Shown: piece after piece, positions 53,882 through 63,700 of the stretch
Position numbering within the stretch: the stretch's first letter is position 1
Layout: each line of letters begins with the position of its first letter
Assembly (NCBI RefSeq): GCF_004300825.1
Contig: NZ_CP036250.1
Span: 3,359,001 to 3,423,000, forward strand
From: Egicoccus halophilus
Lineage (GTDB): Bacteria; Actinomycetota; Nitriliruptoria; Nitriliruptorales; Nitriliruptoraceae
DNA length: 64,000 nt
Direction: 5' to 3'
Made by a program: the position numbers and the translations under genes
The notes under the pieces: model-generated
The model's database searches: none
What the model saw: only the letters and a program-made list of their open reading frames with translations
What the model was told of the DNA's origin: nothing

Positions 53882-55180
53882 TCAGCGCCCTTGCGAGCGC
53901 TCTCCGGCGGCGAGGCGTTCCGAGACCAGGCGTGCGGCGCCGAGGGCGCGGCCGTCGTCGCCCGGGCGGGCGATGGTCTGCAGCCCCAGCGGGAGGCCGT
54001 CCCCGCCGCGCAGACCCGGGACCGCCACCGTCGGCGTGCCGAGCAGCGTCCACGGCCGGCACAGCAGCGGGTCACCGGTGGTCGCCGCATCGGGCGCCTC
54101 GCCCAGCACGCTCGGGGCGAGCCACACGTCCAGCTCACCGAACGCCGCATCCAACTGACGGCGACACGACTCGCGCAGAGCGACCGCCTGGTCGAACTCG
54201 TCACGCATCCGACGGGCGTCGTCGAGGTAGGCCCGTAGCCGCGCACTCAGGCGCGAGCCGTGATGCTCGATCTCGAACGCCAGCGCGTCGAGCACCTCGA
54301 CACCCATGACCACCTGTTGCGCGTCGACCAGCCCGGCGAATTCGGCCGGCAGTTCGACCTCGACCACGTCGAGGTCGCCGGCCAGCGCCTCGACCGCCGT
54401 CTCGATGCGGCCGCGTTCGCCCCGCTCGACCTCGTGCCACCACGGTGTGCGGACGAACCCGATCCGCGGCCGCTCGCCGAGGTCGACCGGCCGGAACCGT
54501 TCCGGGTCGTCGGCCATCACGCCGAGCCCGACGGCGATCCCGTCCACGTCGCTGCCGAGCAGGCCGACCGTGTCCAGGCTCGGCGAACACAGCTTCACGC
54601 CGTCGAGCGGCACCGCCCCGAAGGTCGGCTTGGCGCCGAAGACGCCGCAGAACGACGCCGGCCGCACGATCGACCCGGCGGTCTGGGTGCCGATCGCCAG
54701 CGGCACCTGCCCGGCCGCGACCGCGGCCGCCGACCCGCTCGATGACCCGCCCGGCGTCCGGGAGATCCCGTGGGGGTTGCGGGTCGGACCCGGCTGGAAC
54801 AGGGCGAACTCGGTGGTGACGGTCTTGCCGACCACGACCGCCCCGGCCGCCCGCAGGCGGGCGACCGCGACCGCGTCGGCGTCCGGTTCGTTGCCGGTGT
54901 AGATCGGCGATCCGTGCCCGGTCGGCTGGTCGGCGGTGTCGACGATGTCCTTCACGCCGACCGGCACACCGTGCAGGGGGCCGCGCCGTTCGGGTGGCAG
55001 CGCGTCGAGGACCCGGGCCCGCTCGAGCACCAGTTCGGCGTCGAGGTGGACCCACGCCTGCAGCTGCTCCTCGCGGTCGGCGATGGCGTCGAGGCAGCCG
55101 CGCACGACCTCGACGACGGTGATCTCGCCGGCGTCGAGGCGGCGGCGCAGCTCGGCGACCGATGGCACGGTGGCGGTCAC
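53882..55180 (-). CDS. Amidase signature family enzyme
   Basis: 432 residues from GTG 55180, overlapping the CoxG-like stop (GTGA). Ser-cisSer-Lys site: GVPVGVKDIVDT (Lys), then RTPGGSSSGSAAAVAAGQVPLAIGTQTAGSIVRPASFCG (cis-Ser and nucleophilic Ser). AKPTFG and the C-terminal TLLGTPTVAVPGLRGGDGLPLGLQTIA complete the family pattern. It hydrolyses a carboxamide. As the last gene of a molybdenum hydroxylase operon it may process the hydroxylated product, e.g. opening or deamidating a heterocycle derivative; this is inference. Confidence 0.9.
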   Translation of the reverse strand: MTATVPSVAELRRRLDAGEITVVEVVRGCLDAIADREEQLQAWVHLDAELVLERARVLDALPPERRGPLHGVPVGVKDIVDTADQPTGHGSPIYTGNEPDADAVAVARLRAAGAVVVGKTVTTEFALFQPGPTRNPHGISRTPGGSSSGSAAAVAAGQVPLAIGTQTAGSIVRPASFCGVFGAKPTFGAVPLDGVKLCSPSLDTVGLLGSDVDGIAVGLGVMADDPERFRPVDLGERPRIGFVRTPWWHEVERGERGRIETAVEALAGDLDVVEVELPAEFAGLVDAQQVVMGVEVLDALAFEIEHHGSRLSARLRAYLDDARRMRDEFDQAVALRESCRRQLDAAFGELDVWLAPSVLGEAPDAATTGDPLLCRPWTLLGTPTVAVPGLRGGDGLPLGLQTIARPGDDGRALGAARLVSERLAAGERSQGR

Positions 55181-55887
55181 GGGCGCAGACGGCGGCCGAC
55201 GAGCACGCCGGCCAGCGCGATCAGCGCGCCGAGGCCCACCGCAGCGAGCAGTTCACCGAAGCGGCCGGGCGCGGCCGTCGCCGCCGGTGGCCCGCCGAAG
55301 ACCTGCCCCACCGCAGGCGACCCGGACGCCGGCGACCCGGCAGCCGGCGACGCGGGCGCCGTCGACGCGGGCGCCGTCGACGCCGGGGCGGTGGCGGTGG
55401 CGGCCGTGGTCTCACCGGCGACCGGCTCCGGCGCGGCCGCGGCGGGCCCACCCTGCAGGTCGCGCTCGACCGCGGCGAAGAACTCCCCGGCGGTCTTCTT
55501 GGCGACCCCGACGATCATGCGCTGGCCGACGCCGCCGATCATCCCGCCGACCACCGCATCGGCGTCGTAGGTGATGCGGGTCGCGCCGTCGTCGGTCTCG
55601 TCGAGGGCGATCTGCGCCTCGGCGCGGATCGTGCCCGGCGCACCGGCACCCTGCGCGTGCAGGCGGTAGCTGGAGGGCGTCTGCTTGTCGCGCAGCTGCA
55701 CCTGGCCCTGGTAGGTGCCCTTGACGCTGGCGACCCCGGCGGTGATGGTCGCGGCGTACTCGTCGTCGCCGGTGACCTCCAGCGCCTCGCAGCCGGGGAT
55801 GGTGCGGGCGAGCACGGCGGGGTCCTGCAGTGCGTCCCACACCTGCTGGCGGGGGGCGGCGAGGGTGTACGAACCGGTGACCTTCAC
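55177..55887 (-). CDS. coxG: CoxG-like SRPBCC protein with C-terminal membrane anchor
   Basis: 236 residues from GTG 55887 with AGGAGG upstream and GTGA overlap with coxL. Residues 1-150 are the CoxG/SRPBCC fold (VTGSYTLAAPRQQVWDALQDPAVLARTIPGCEALE, GTYQGQVQLRD, ITYDADAVVGGMIGGVGQRMIVGVAKKTAGEFF). A 45-residue Ala/Pro/Ser/Thr linker with repeated TAPAS follows, then one membrane helix (LLAAVGLGALIALAGVLVG). CoxG is reported to recruit CO dehydrogenase to the membrane and link it to quinone reduction; the anchor suits this. Confidence 0.87.
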   Translation of the reverse strand: MKVTGSYTLAAPRQQVWDALQDPAVLARTIPGCEALEVTGDDEYAATITAGVASVKGTYQGQVQLRDKQTPSSYRLHAQGAGAPGTIRAEAQIALDETDDGATRITYDADAVVGGMIGGVGQRMIVGVAKKTAGEFFAAVERDLQGGPAAAAPEPVAGETTAATATAPASTAPASTAPASPAAGSPASGSPAVGQVFGGPPAATAAPGRFGELLAAVGLGALIALAGVLVGRRLRP

Positions 55888-58265
55888 GCGGCACCTCCTG
55901 CGGTCTGGCGCAGCTCGTGCAGCTGCGAGGGCGAGATCGGCATGGCCCGCACCGGCACCCCGGTGGCGTCCTCGATCGCGGCGGCGATCGCGGCCGAGCC
56001 GGGGATGACGCCGGCCTCGCCGGCGCCCTTGATGCCGAGCGGGTTGAGGGGCGAGGGCGTCTCGAGGTGGTCGATCTCGACCGTCGGGACCTCGGTGGCG
56101 TACGGCATCAGGAAGTCCATGAACGAGGCGTTGAGCAGCTGCCCGTGCTCGTCGTAGGCCATGCGCTCGTACAGCGCGCCGCCGACCCCCTGTGCGACCC
56201 CGCCGAGCACCTGTCCCTGGACGATCTTGGGATTGATCAGGTTGCCGCAGTCGTGCACGACCGCGTAGCGCAGGATCGAGATGTCGGAGGTGGCCGGGTC
56301 GACCTCGACCTCGACGGCGTGCATGCCGTTGGCGAAGGTCGAACGGACCGGCGAGTAGTAGTCGGTCCCCTCGAGGCCGGGTTGCTGCCCCTCGGCGACC
56401 GGCGGACGGTCCGGGTCGCTCGGACCGGCGAACTGCGTCGCGGCCTTGGCGTGCTCGTCGAAGGCGTAGCGCAGCGGGTTCGACAGCGTCGAGAGCATCG
56501 ACAGGGGCAGGCCGGTGCCGGGACTGCCGACGACCTGCACCCGCCCGTCGGCGAGCTCGAGGTCCTCGACGTCGACCTCGAGCGCGTCGGAGGCCAGCTG
56601 CAACGCCTTCTCGCGGACCTTGGTCGCGGCGAGGTGCACGGCGTTGCCCGACATCACCGCGGCCCGGGAGGCGAAGGTGCCGACGGCGTAGCCGAACCGG
56701 CGGGTGTCGCCGGTGACGACCCGGACGTGCTCGAGCGGCACGCCGAGCTCGTCGGCGACGATCTGCCCGAACACGGTCTGGTGGCCCTGCCCCTGGGTGC
56801 CCAGGCCGGTGGCGACCTGCACCGTGCCGTTGGGCTCGATCAGCACGTGGCCGCCCTCGTAGGGGCCGACCCCGGTGCCCTCGACGTAGCAGGCGAGCCC
56901 GATGCCGAGCAGGCGGCCCTCGGCGGCGGCCGCCGCCTTGCGCTGCGCGAACCCGTCCCAGTCGACCAGCGTCCTGAGCTTGTCGAGCGAAGCCGGGAAG
57001 TCGCCGGAGTCGTAGGTGTAGTCGCGCCCGTCCTGGAAGGTCAGTCCGAACGCGTAGGGCATCTCGTCGGGCTGGATGAAGTTGCGCTCCCGGACGAGCG
57101 CGCGGTCGAGCCCGAGCTCGGCCGCGATCGCGTCGACGGTGCGCTCCATCAGGAAGCAGCCCTGCGGACGACCGGCGCCGCGGTAGGGCGAGACCGGCGT
57201 CTTGTTGGTGTAGACGCTGCGGAACCGGACGCGGTAGTGCTCGATGCGGTAGGGCCCGAGCAGCTGCGTGGAGGTGATGATCGGAACGATCAGGCCGTAG
57301 GGGATGTAGGCCCCGTGGTCGTGCAGGAAATCGACGTCGAGGCCGAGGATGCGGCCCTCGTCGTCGAAGCCGACCTCGACGTGCTGGACCTGGCCGCGTT
57401 CGTGGTTGGCCGAGACGAAGTGCTCGTGCCGGTCCTCGGTGAACTTCACCTCGCGTCCGAGCAGCCGGGCCGCCCACGGCACCAGCAGCTCCTCGGGCCA
57501 CGGGTGCATGATCTTCACGCCGAAGCCGCCGCCGACGTCGGGGACGACCACCTCGACCTGGGCGAAGTCGAGTTCGAGGAAGGTCGCGATGGCGGCGCGG
57601 ACGCTGGTCGGCGCCTGCGTCGAGGTGTGCACCCGCAGCGAGGCGTCGTCGGCGTCCCAGCGGGCGTGCACCCCGCGGCCCTCGAGCGGCGTGGAGGCGG
57701 AGCGTTCGATGTCGAGGCGCAGCCGCAGCCGGTGCGGCGCCGACGACAGGGCCTGTTCGGCGTCCCCGATGGTCTGGGTCAGCTCGGCGGCGACGTTGCC
57801 CGACACCGCGTCGTGCACGTCGGGTCCGCCGGTGACGGCCGACTCGATGTCGACGACGGCGTCGCGGACCTCGTAGTCGACCCGGATGCGGCCGACGACG
57901 TCCTCGGCGACGTAGCGGTCGGTGGCGACCACCATGACGATCGCCTCGCCGACGTGGTTCACCTCGCCGTTGGCCAGCGCGTACTGGGTCACCGGGGCGG
58001 TCAGCGACGGGTGCGGGATCAGCAGCGGCAGCGGCTGCTGGAGCCGTTCGGGCAGGTCCTCGAAGGTGTAGATCGCGACCAGCCCGTCGACCTCGATGGC
58101 GTCGGTCACGTCGACGTCGAGGATCCGGGCGTGGGCGTGGGGGCTGCGGACCATCGCGACGGCCAGGGCGTCGTGCCCGAGGTCGTCGAGGTAGCGCCCC
58201 TCGCCGCGCAGCAGGCGCGGGTCCTCGACACGCGCGACGGAGGCACCGAACTGGCGCGTGGTCAC
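55884..58265 (-). CDS. Molybdenum hydroxylase large subunit, CoxL-like (form II or related)
   Basis: 793 residues from GTG 58265, overlapping the small-subunit stop. Aldehyde oxidase/xanthine dehydrogenase a/b hammerhead (RGEGRYLDDL, MVRSPHAHARI) is followed by the molybdopterin-binding domain (VPDVGGGFGVKIMHPWPEE, GQGHQTVFGQIVADELGV). The loop at about 357-364 reads PYRGAGRP, as in form II CoxL (AYRGAGR) rather than form I (AYRCSFR). KGAGEAGVIPG has the catalytic Glu. The lack of the form I Cys argues against a classical high-affinity CO dehydrogenase; a purine- or heterocycle-type substrate is possible. Confidence 0.9.
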   Translation of the reverse strand: MTTRQFGASVARVEDPRLLRGEGRYLDDLGHDALAVAMVRSPHAHARILDVDVTDAIEVDGLVAIYTFEDLPERLQQPLPLLIPHPSLTAPVTQYALANGEVNHVGEAIVMVVATDRYVAEDVVGRIRVDYEVRDAVVDIESAVTGGPDVHDAVSGNVAAELTQTIGDAEQALSSAPHRLRLRLDIERSASTPLEGRGVHARWDADDASLRVHTSTQAPTSVRAAIATFLELDFAQVEVVVPDVGGGFGVKIMHPWPEELLVPWAARLLGREVKFTEDRHEHFVSANHERGQVQHVEVGFDDEGRILGLDVDFLHDHGAYIPYGLIVPIITSTQLLGPYRIEHYRVRFRSVYTNKTPVSPYRGAGRPQGCFLMERTVDAIAAELGLDRALVRERNFIQPDEMPYAFGLTFQDGRDYTYDSGDFPASLDKLRTLVDWDGFAQRKAAAAAEGRLLGIGLACYVEGTGVGPYEGGHVLIEPNGTVQVATGLGTQGQGHQTVFGQIVADELGVPLEHVRVVTGDTRRFGYAVGTFASRAAVMSGNAVHLAATKVREKALQLASDALEVDVEDLELADGRVQVVGSPGTGLPLSMLSTLSNPLRYAFDEHAKAATQFAGPSDPDRPPVAEGQQPGLEGTDYYSPVRSTFANGMHAVEVEVDPATSDISILRYAVVHDCGNLINPKIVQGQVLGGVAQGVGGALYERMAYDEHGQLLNASFMDFLMPYATEVPTVEIDHLETPSPLNPLGIKGAGEAGVIPGSAAIAAAIEDATGVPVRAMPISPSQLHELRQTAGGAA

Positions 58266-58819
58266 GGTCGCTCCCCCGTCGTGTCGGCGTGCCCGGGCCC
58301 GGACGGGACGACGTGCCGGGCCCGCGGGTCGGCCCCCGAGTCGCGCAGCGCGCCGGCCGCCTGGCCGACCGCGTCGACGATGCCGGCGTAGCCGGTGCAA
58401 CGGCACAGGTTGCCGGCCATGCCCTCGCGGACCTCGTCGGGATCGGGATCCGGGTCGTCGGCGAGGAAGCCGCAGGCGCTCATCACCATGCCGGGCGTGC
58501 AGAACCCGCACTGCAGCCCGTGGCAGTCCCGGAACGCCTGCTGCACCGGGTGCAGCGTGCCGTCCTCGGCCGCCAGTCCCTCGACGGTGGTGAGCGTCGC
58601 GCCGTCGACGGCGACCGCCAGCGTCAGGCACGAGCGCACCGGCTGGCCGTCGAGCAGCACCGTGCACGCGCCACAGACCCCGTGCTCGCAGCCGACGTGG
58701 GTGCCGGTCAGGCGCAGGTCGTGGCGCAGGAAGTCCGACAGCAGCCGTCGGGCGGGGACGGGCACGCTGCGGTGGACGCCGTTGACGGTCACGGCGACCT
58801 CGTGCAGTTGGTCGGTCAT
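58262..58819 (-). CDS. Molybdenum hydroxylase iron-sulfur subunit, CoxS-like
   Basis: 185 residues. Two [2Fe-2S] clusters are encoded: a plant-ferredoxin type at Cys44, Cys49, Cys52 and Cys64 (GCEHGVCGACTVLLDG..RSC) and the all-alpha type at Cys104, Cys107, Cys139 and Cys141 (CGFCTPGMV, NLCRCTGY). Electrons pass from the molybdenum site to FAD in the medium subunit. The last 25 residues extend beyond the usual end. The stop overlaps the large-subunit start and the start overlaps the medium-subunit stop. Confidence 0.94.
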   Translation of the reverse strand: MTDQLHEVAVTVNGVHRSVPVPARRLLSDFLRHDLRLTGTHVGCEHGVCGACTVLLDGQPVRSCLTLAVAVDGATLTTVEGLAAEDGTLHPVQQAFRDCHGLQCGFCTPGMVMSACGFLADDPDPDPDEVREGMAGNLCRCTGYAGIVDAVGQAAGALRDSGADPRARHVVPSGPGHADTTGERP

Positions 58820-59697
58820 GCCGGCACCTCCAGGTCGGTTCGCGCGTGCACGGCGGCGCGCCCGAGCGCCCGCTCCAGCAGCACCCCGGCGAGGTGGCGG
58901 CGGTAGGCGGCCGTCGCGTGGATGTCGTCGTCCGGGTCGAGGGCGTCGCGGGCGGCCGCGACCGCGTCGTCGGTCGCCAACGCGTCGGCGGGCTGGCCGA
59001 CGAGCGCGTCGAGGGCGACCACCGCCGGCAGCGGCCCGACACCGAAGAACGCGGCGCGGGCGGACGCCACTCGGGCGTCGTCGTCGAGGGTGACGCGTGC
59101 GATCACGCCGGCCAGCGCGTAGTCGCCGTGCCGGCGGGCCAGTTCCTCGACGGCGTCGCCGGTGCGGGGGGGTCGGACCGGGAAGCGCACGGCGGTGGCG
59201 AGCTCCCCCGGCCGCAGCGCCGACTCGAGCGGCCCCTCGAACACGTCGGTACCCGCGACGGTGCGGGTGCCGGCGGTCGAGCGGATCTCCAGCTCGGCGT
59301 CGAGCAGGGCGACCACGGCGGGCAGCTCAGCGGCCGGGTCGGCGTGGACGACCGAGCCGACGCTGGTGCCCCGGTTGCGGATCACCGGGTGGGCGACCAG
59401 CCGGAGCGTGTCGCCCAGCAGCGGCAGGGCGGCGGCCGCGTCGGCGTCCTGCTCGAGCCGACGATGGGTCACACGGGCGCCGACCTGCACGGCGCCGTCC
59501 GTGACGGTCAGCTCGTCGAGTGCGGCGAGGTGGCGGATGTCGACCAGCGCGGCCGGCGCGACCAGGCGCATGTTGAGCAGCGGGACGAGGCTCTGCCCAC
59601 CGGCGAGCACCTTCGCGTCGCCGCCGAGCTGGTCGAGCAGGTCGAGCGCCTCGTCCATCGAGCGCGGGGCGTGGTAGGCGAAGGCGGGCGGCTTCAC
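58816..59697 (-). CDS. Molybdenum hydroxylase FAD-binding subunit, CoxM-like
   Basis: 293 residues from GTG 59697. FAD-binding domain with KVLAGGQSLVPLLNMRLVAPAALVDI, VAHPVIRNRGTSVGSVVHADPAAELPAV and the C-terminal CO_deh_flav_C domain (ALAGVIARVTLDDDARVASARAAFFGVG). It accepts electrons from the iron-sulfur subunit and passes them on. First gene of the M-S-L-G-amidase operon; divergent from a sirtuin gene across 257 bp that contain no other gene. Confidence 0.93.
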   Translation of the reverse strand: MKPPAFAYHAPRSMDEALDLLDQLGGDAKVLAGGQSLVPLLNMRLVAPAALVDIRHLAALDELTVTDGAVQVGARVTHRRLEQDADAAAALPLLGDTLRLVAHPVIRNRGTSVGSVVHADPAAELPAVVALLDAELEIRSTAGTRTVAGTDVFEGPLESALRPGELATAVRFPVRPPRTGDAVEELARRHGDYALAGVIARVTLDDDARVASARAAFFGVGPLPAVVALDALVGQPADALATDDAVAAARDALDPDDDIHATAAYRRHLAGVLLERALGRAAVHARTDLEVPA

Positions 59698-59954
59698 GTG
59701 GCGTGACTCGTTCGCATCCGCGGGCTCCCTGCTCCGACGAGCGTCCGACGCTAGCGAACGGCCATCCCGACCGTGGTCGTCAACCTCTGCCGAATCAGCC
59801 GGGGGCGCGCTGTGCGACCGTGCCGAGACCTCGGGTCGACGTGCTGGCCGGCGTCGCGTCGCTGCTTACGGACCACCCGGCCGGGGTCGGCGGGATCGCG
59901 GTGCACCCGCTGCCTCTAGCGTCGCCGGACGACGCCGTGCCGAGGGGGACGTTC

Positions 59955-60722
59955 GTGCTCGTCGACGAGGTGGCCACGTGGCTGCGAGATGCGGACCGGG
60001 TGGTCGTGTTGACCGGCGCCGGCATGTCGACCGCGTCGGGCATCCCCGACTACCGCGGCCCGCAGGGCGTGTGGACCCGGGACCCGGCCGCGGAGCGACG
60101 ATCGTCGATCGACGTGTGGCTGACCGAGCCCGACACCCGCCGCGACATCTGGCGCGAACGCCTGGCCGGCGCCGGTCTGCGGCCGCGGCCGAACGCGGCC
60201 CACGTCGCGCTGGCGGAGCTCGAACGGCTCGGTCGGCTCGACACGCTGGTCACGCAGAACACCGACGGCCTGCACCAGGACGCCGGCAACGATCCCGACC
60301 GGGTCGTCGAGATCCACGGGACCAACCGGTTCGTGCACTGCCTCGACTGCGGCGACCGCCACCCGATGCCCGCCGTCCTCGAACGGGTCGCGGACGGCGA
60401 CGACGACCCGCACTGCACGCGGTGCGGTGGGCTGCTGAAGGCGGCCACGGTCTCGTTCGGGCAGCCGCTCGACCCCGCCCGGTTGCAGCGGGCCCACGAC
60501 GCCGCCGTCGGCTGCGAGGTGTTCCTGGCGCTGGGCACCTCGCTGGCGGTGCATCCGGTCGCACTGCTGCCGCGCACGGCGCTGGAGGCCGGCGCCCGGC
60601 TGGTGGTCGCCAACGCCGAACCGACGCCCTACGACCGGGTCGCCGACGCCGTACTGGCCGACGACCTGGTCGAGGTCGTGCCGGCGCTGGTCGAGCGGGT
60701 CCGCGCGACCAGCGCCGGCTGA
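59955..60722 (+). CDS. Sir2-family NAD-dependent protein deacylase
   Basis: 255 residues from GTG 59955, chosen because GAGGGGGA precedes it and the Sir2 domain begins right after. Sirtuin motifs: VVVLTGAGMSTASGIPDYRGPQGVW, LVTQNTDGLHQDAGN, VVEIHGTN (catalytic His), two zinc Cys pairs (HCLDCG and HCTRCGG), VSFGQPLD and LALGTSLAVHPVA. The family removes acyl groups from lysine using NAD. Complete. The upstream in-frame extension to about 59703 lacks conservation signals. Confidence 0.9.
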   Translation: MLVDEVATWLRDADRVVVLTGAGMSTASGIPDYRGPQGVWTRDPAAERRSSIDVWLTEPDTRRDIWRERLAGAGLRPRPNAAHVALAELERLGRLDTLVTQNTDGLHQDAGNDPDRVVEIHGTNRFVHCLDCGDRHPMPAVLERVADGDDDPHCTRCGGLLKAATVSFGQPLDPARLQRAHDAAVGCEVFLALGTSLAVHPVALLPRTALEAGARLVVANAEPTPYDRVADAVLADDLVEVVPALVERVRATSAG

Positions 60723-60726
60723 GGGC

Positions 60727-63700
60727 TCACCGGGCGCCGGCGCCGACCGGGACACGCGCCGGCGGGACCGGCCGGTCCGCCGGCGGGCCGGTGACGGTCA
60801 GCTCGACGCTGGCCAGCTGACCGTCGGCCTCGACGACGAGCTCGACCCGACCCGGACGCACGGCCGTGAGTTCCAGGGTCTCGGGGTCGAGCACGGCCGC
60901 GACGGGCCGGCCGGGCTGGATCGGCGTGGTCGGGTCACCGGCGAGCGCGAGGCCGCGACCGCGCCAGGTCACCGTCGCCGGCGCCCGCAGCGGGAACGAC
61001 CGTCCCTGGGTGAGCGCCCCACGGGCGTGCAGCTCCACCGTCTGGCCGGCACGCAGGGTGGTCGGTGCCTCGAGCTCGAGCCCCTCGACCAGCGGGTGCA
61101 GCGCGACCTCGAGCCACGGGTCGTCGGTGATCGAGGCGTTGCCGCCGGTCGCGGTCGGGTCGACGCCGTAGAGCGCCCATCCGGAGAACCCGCCGGCGTC
61201 GGTCGGCCCGTAGATCTTCGCCCCGGCCGGCGGCACGACGTGGTACGGGACCCCGTCGACGCGCCGCAGGTCGGCGACGTGGGCGTGCCCGGCGATGTAG
61301 GCCGCGCCCTTGCCGCCCGAAGCGGTGCGGAACTCGGTCAACCAACGCTCGAGCAGCGCCACCTCGCGGCGGTCGGTCAGCTGGCTGGCGGCCTGGGGGT
61401 TGGGGTCCACGGTCGGGTGGTGGCCGATGACCACGACGTGCTCGACGGCCGGGTCGGTCGCCGCCGCCTCGAGCTCTTCGCGCAGCTCGACCAGACCGGC
61501 GAAGTCCGACCCGCGGAAGGTGCCGAACGCGGTGTTGGCCAGCACGAAGCGCACGCCACGGTGGTCGACGACGTGGCGGCCGGGACCGAACTCGGCGGAG
61601 AAGGCGTCGAGGTTGCCGGTGCCGTAGTGCTCGTGGTTGCCGGGGAGGTAGTACCAGGGCACGTCGTCGCCGAGTTCCTCGTCGAGGACCTGACGGGCGA
61701 GGCGCATGTCGGCGGGGTGGCCGAGCTCGGTCAGGTCACCGGCGATGACGATCAGGTCGGGGTCGGCGGTCCTCGCGGCGCGCAGCGTACGGCGCGCGAG
61801 CTCCACGTTGATCCCCTGCGGGTGGGCGGCCTCGAACTGCGAGTCGGCGACGACGGCGAACGTCCAGCGCTCGCCGGCGACGTCGCGTCCCTGCACGAGC
61901 AGCGGGTCCGCGGCGCGGGCGACGCTGGGCACCTCGACCGTCGTCGGCACCCGGGCGACGAGGCCGGACACGCCGATCTCGCCCTGGTACTGGGCGGCCG
62001 GACGGGTCTCGACCGGGTACAGGTCCCGGAACGAGATCGGGTACGCGACCCCGTCGGGGATGGTGGCCTCGACGTAGCGCCAGCCGGTCCAGTCGATCTG
62101 GGCGGCGTAGTTGATGGTGTGCAGCGTCCCGGCGGCGTCGACGATCCGGCCACGCAGCCAGGCGCCGTTCCCGTCACCGTCGATCCAGACCCCGAGACGT
62201 TGCGGCTGCCCCTCGATCTCGACGTACGGGGACCGGCCGAGGTAGGCGGCGCGGGTGGCGGTGTCGCGGGTGAAGTCGTAACCGAGTCGCAGCACGTCCT
62301 GCCCGGTGGGTCCGCCGCCGCCGACGCGCAGGGTCACCGCGGCCCGGGCGTGCGTGGTGGTCCAACCGGCGGTGCTGGTGGTGTCCGCGATCGTGGCGTC
62401 GGCGAGCCCGACGGTGACCGGGACGTAGGCGAGCGTGTCGGCGGCCGCAACGGTCGCCAGCGTCCCGCCGGCGTCGACCTTCGCGGTGATGCGGAAGCCG
62501 TCGACCGTCGGGGTGACCTCGGCCACGTCCGGGTCGGCGAGGGTGACGGTCACGTCGGCGGGTTCGATGCGGGCGCGGGTGCCGTCGGCGTCGAAGCCGT
62601 CGACGACGACCACGGTCGACGCGTCCGCCTCGGCCAGCGACGCGCGCCCCGGCACGACCTCGATCCGCTCGAGCGGGTCGAGGACGTCGAGGTCGAGGGT
62701 GGTGGTGACCGGACCGTCGGTGGCACGCAGGGTCGCCGGACCGGACGTGCGACCGGTCACGACACCGTCGGTGGTGACGGTGGCGTGGTCGCCGTCGACC
62801 GCGAACACCGGGGTGGTGGTCGCCGGCGAGAAGGTCTCGTCGTGGCCGACGGCACCGAACGTGCGCGACAGGCCGGGAAAGACCCGGGTCGGGTGCTCGA
62901 CGTCGACCGCCGGCTCGATGCGCAGGCCGGTGAGCTCGCCGCTGCCCGGGGCCACGAAGACGCCCAGGCCGTTGGGGGTCGACCGCTCGACGCCGTCCGA
63001 GGGCGCGTTGAACAGTCGCGGCTCGCCACCGGGGTGACGGGCCAGCATGGTGCTCGACCCACCGCCGTCGAGGTTCAGGCCGCTGTGCGCGCCGAACTCC
63101 TGCAGCAGCCGGCCGGTCTCCTCGATGGTGGTGCCGCGGCTGGCCTCCTGGCGGCCGTCCACGGTGAGCAGGAACAGGGTGCGACCGTCCTCGCTGACGC
63201 CGACGGCCGTGCGGGGGTGCACGGCCGTGTCGGTGGAGCGGACGACCGCACCGTCACGAAGCAGTACCTGGTTGCCACCGACGGCGGCGGTCAGGCGGCC
63301 GTCGGGCTCGACCCGCGGGCCGTACTCGACCGCCACCGGGTCCCCGACGACGAGGCCGGCGAGCGCGTCGGCGCCGGCGTCACGCCCGATGAGCACGAAG
63401 CCGTCGACCGGCACGGCCGCGTCGGTCACGGCGGCCCCGGTCGCCACGACACGCCCGTCGGCGACCACGACCTCGTGGACCCGCGCGGCACCGGAGGCGA
63501 CCCCGGCGCGGGTGGCGGTGCCCCAGGCCCCGGTGAACAGCGCGATGCCGTTCGCGGCGAGCTGGTGCTGGTTGAAGCCCGTCAGCGTCCGGGACGTGCC
63601 GTCGGGGAGGGTGACGCGACCGTCGAGGAACACGTCCACGACGCGGCCGAGGCGGTCGTCGGTGATCCCGAACGCCCGCGATCGGTTCGGGACGCCGCCC

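Noticed and set aside
55917-58391. 824-codon plus-strand open frame
   Set aside because: Antisense to the molybdenum hydroxylase large subunit gene, which has all catalytic motifs.
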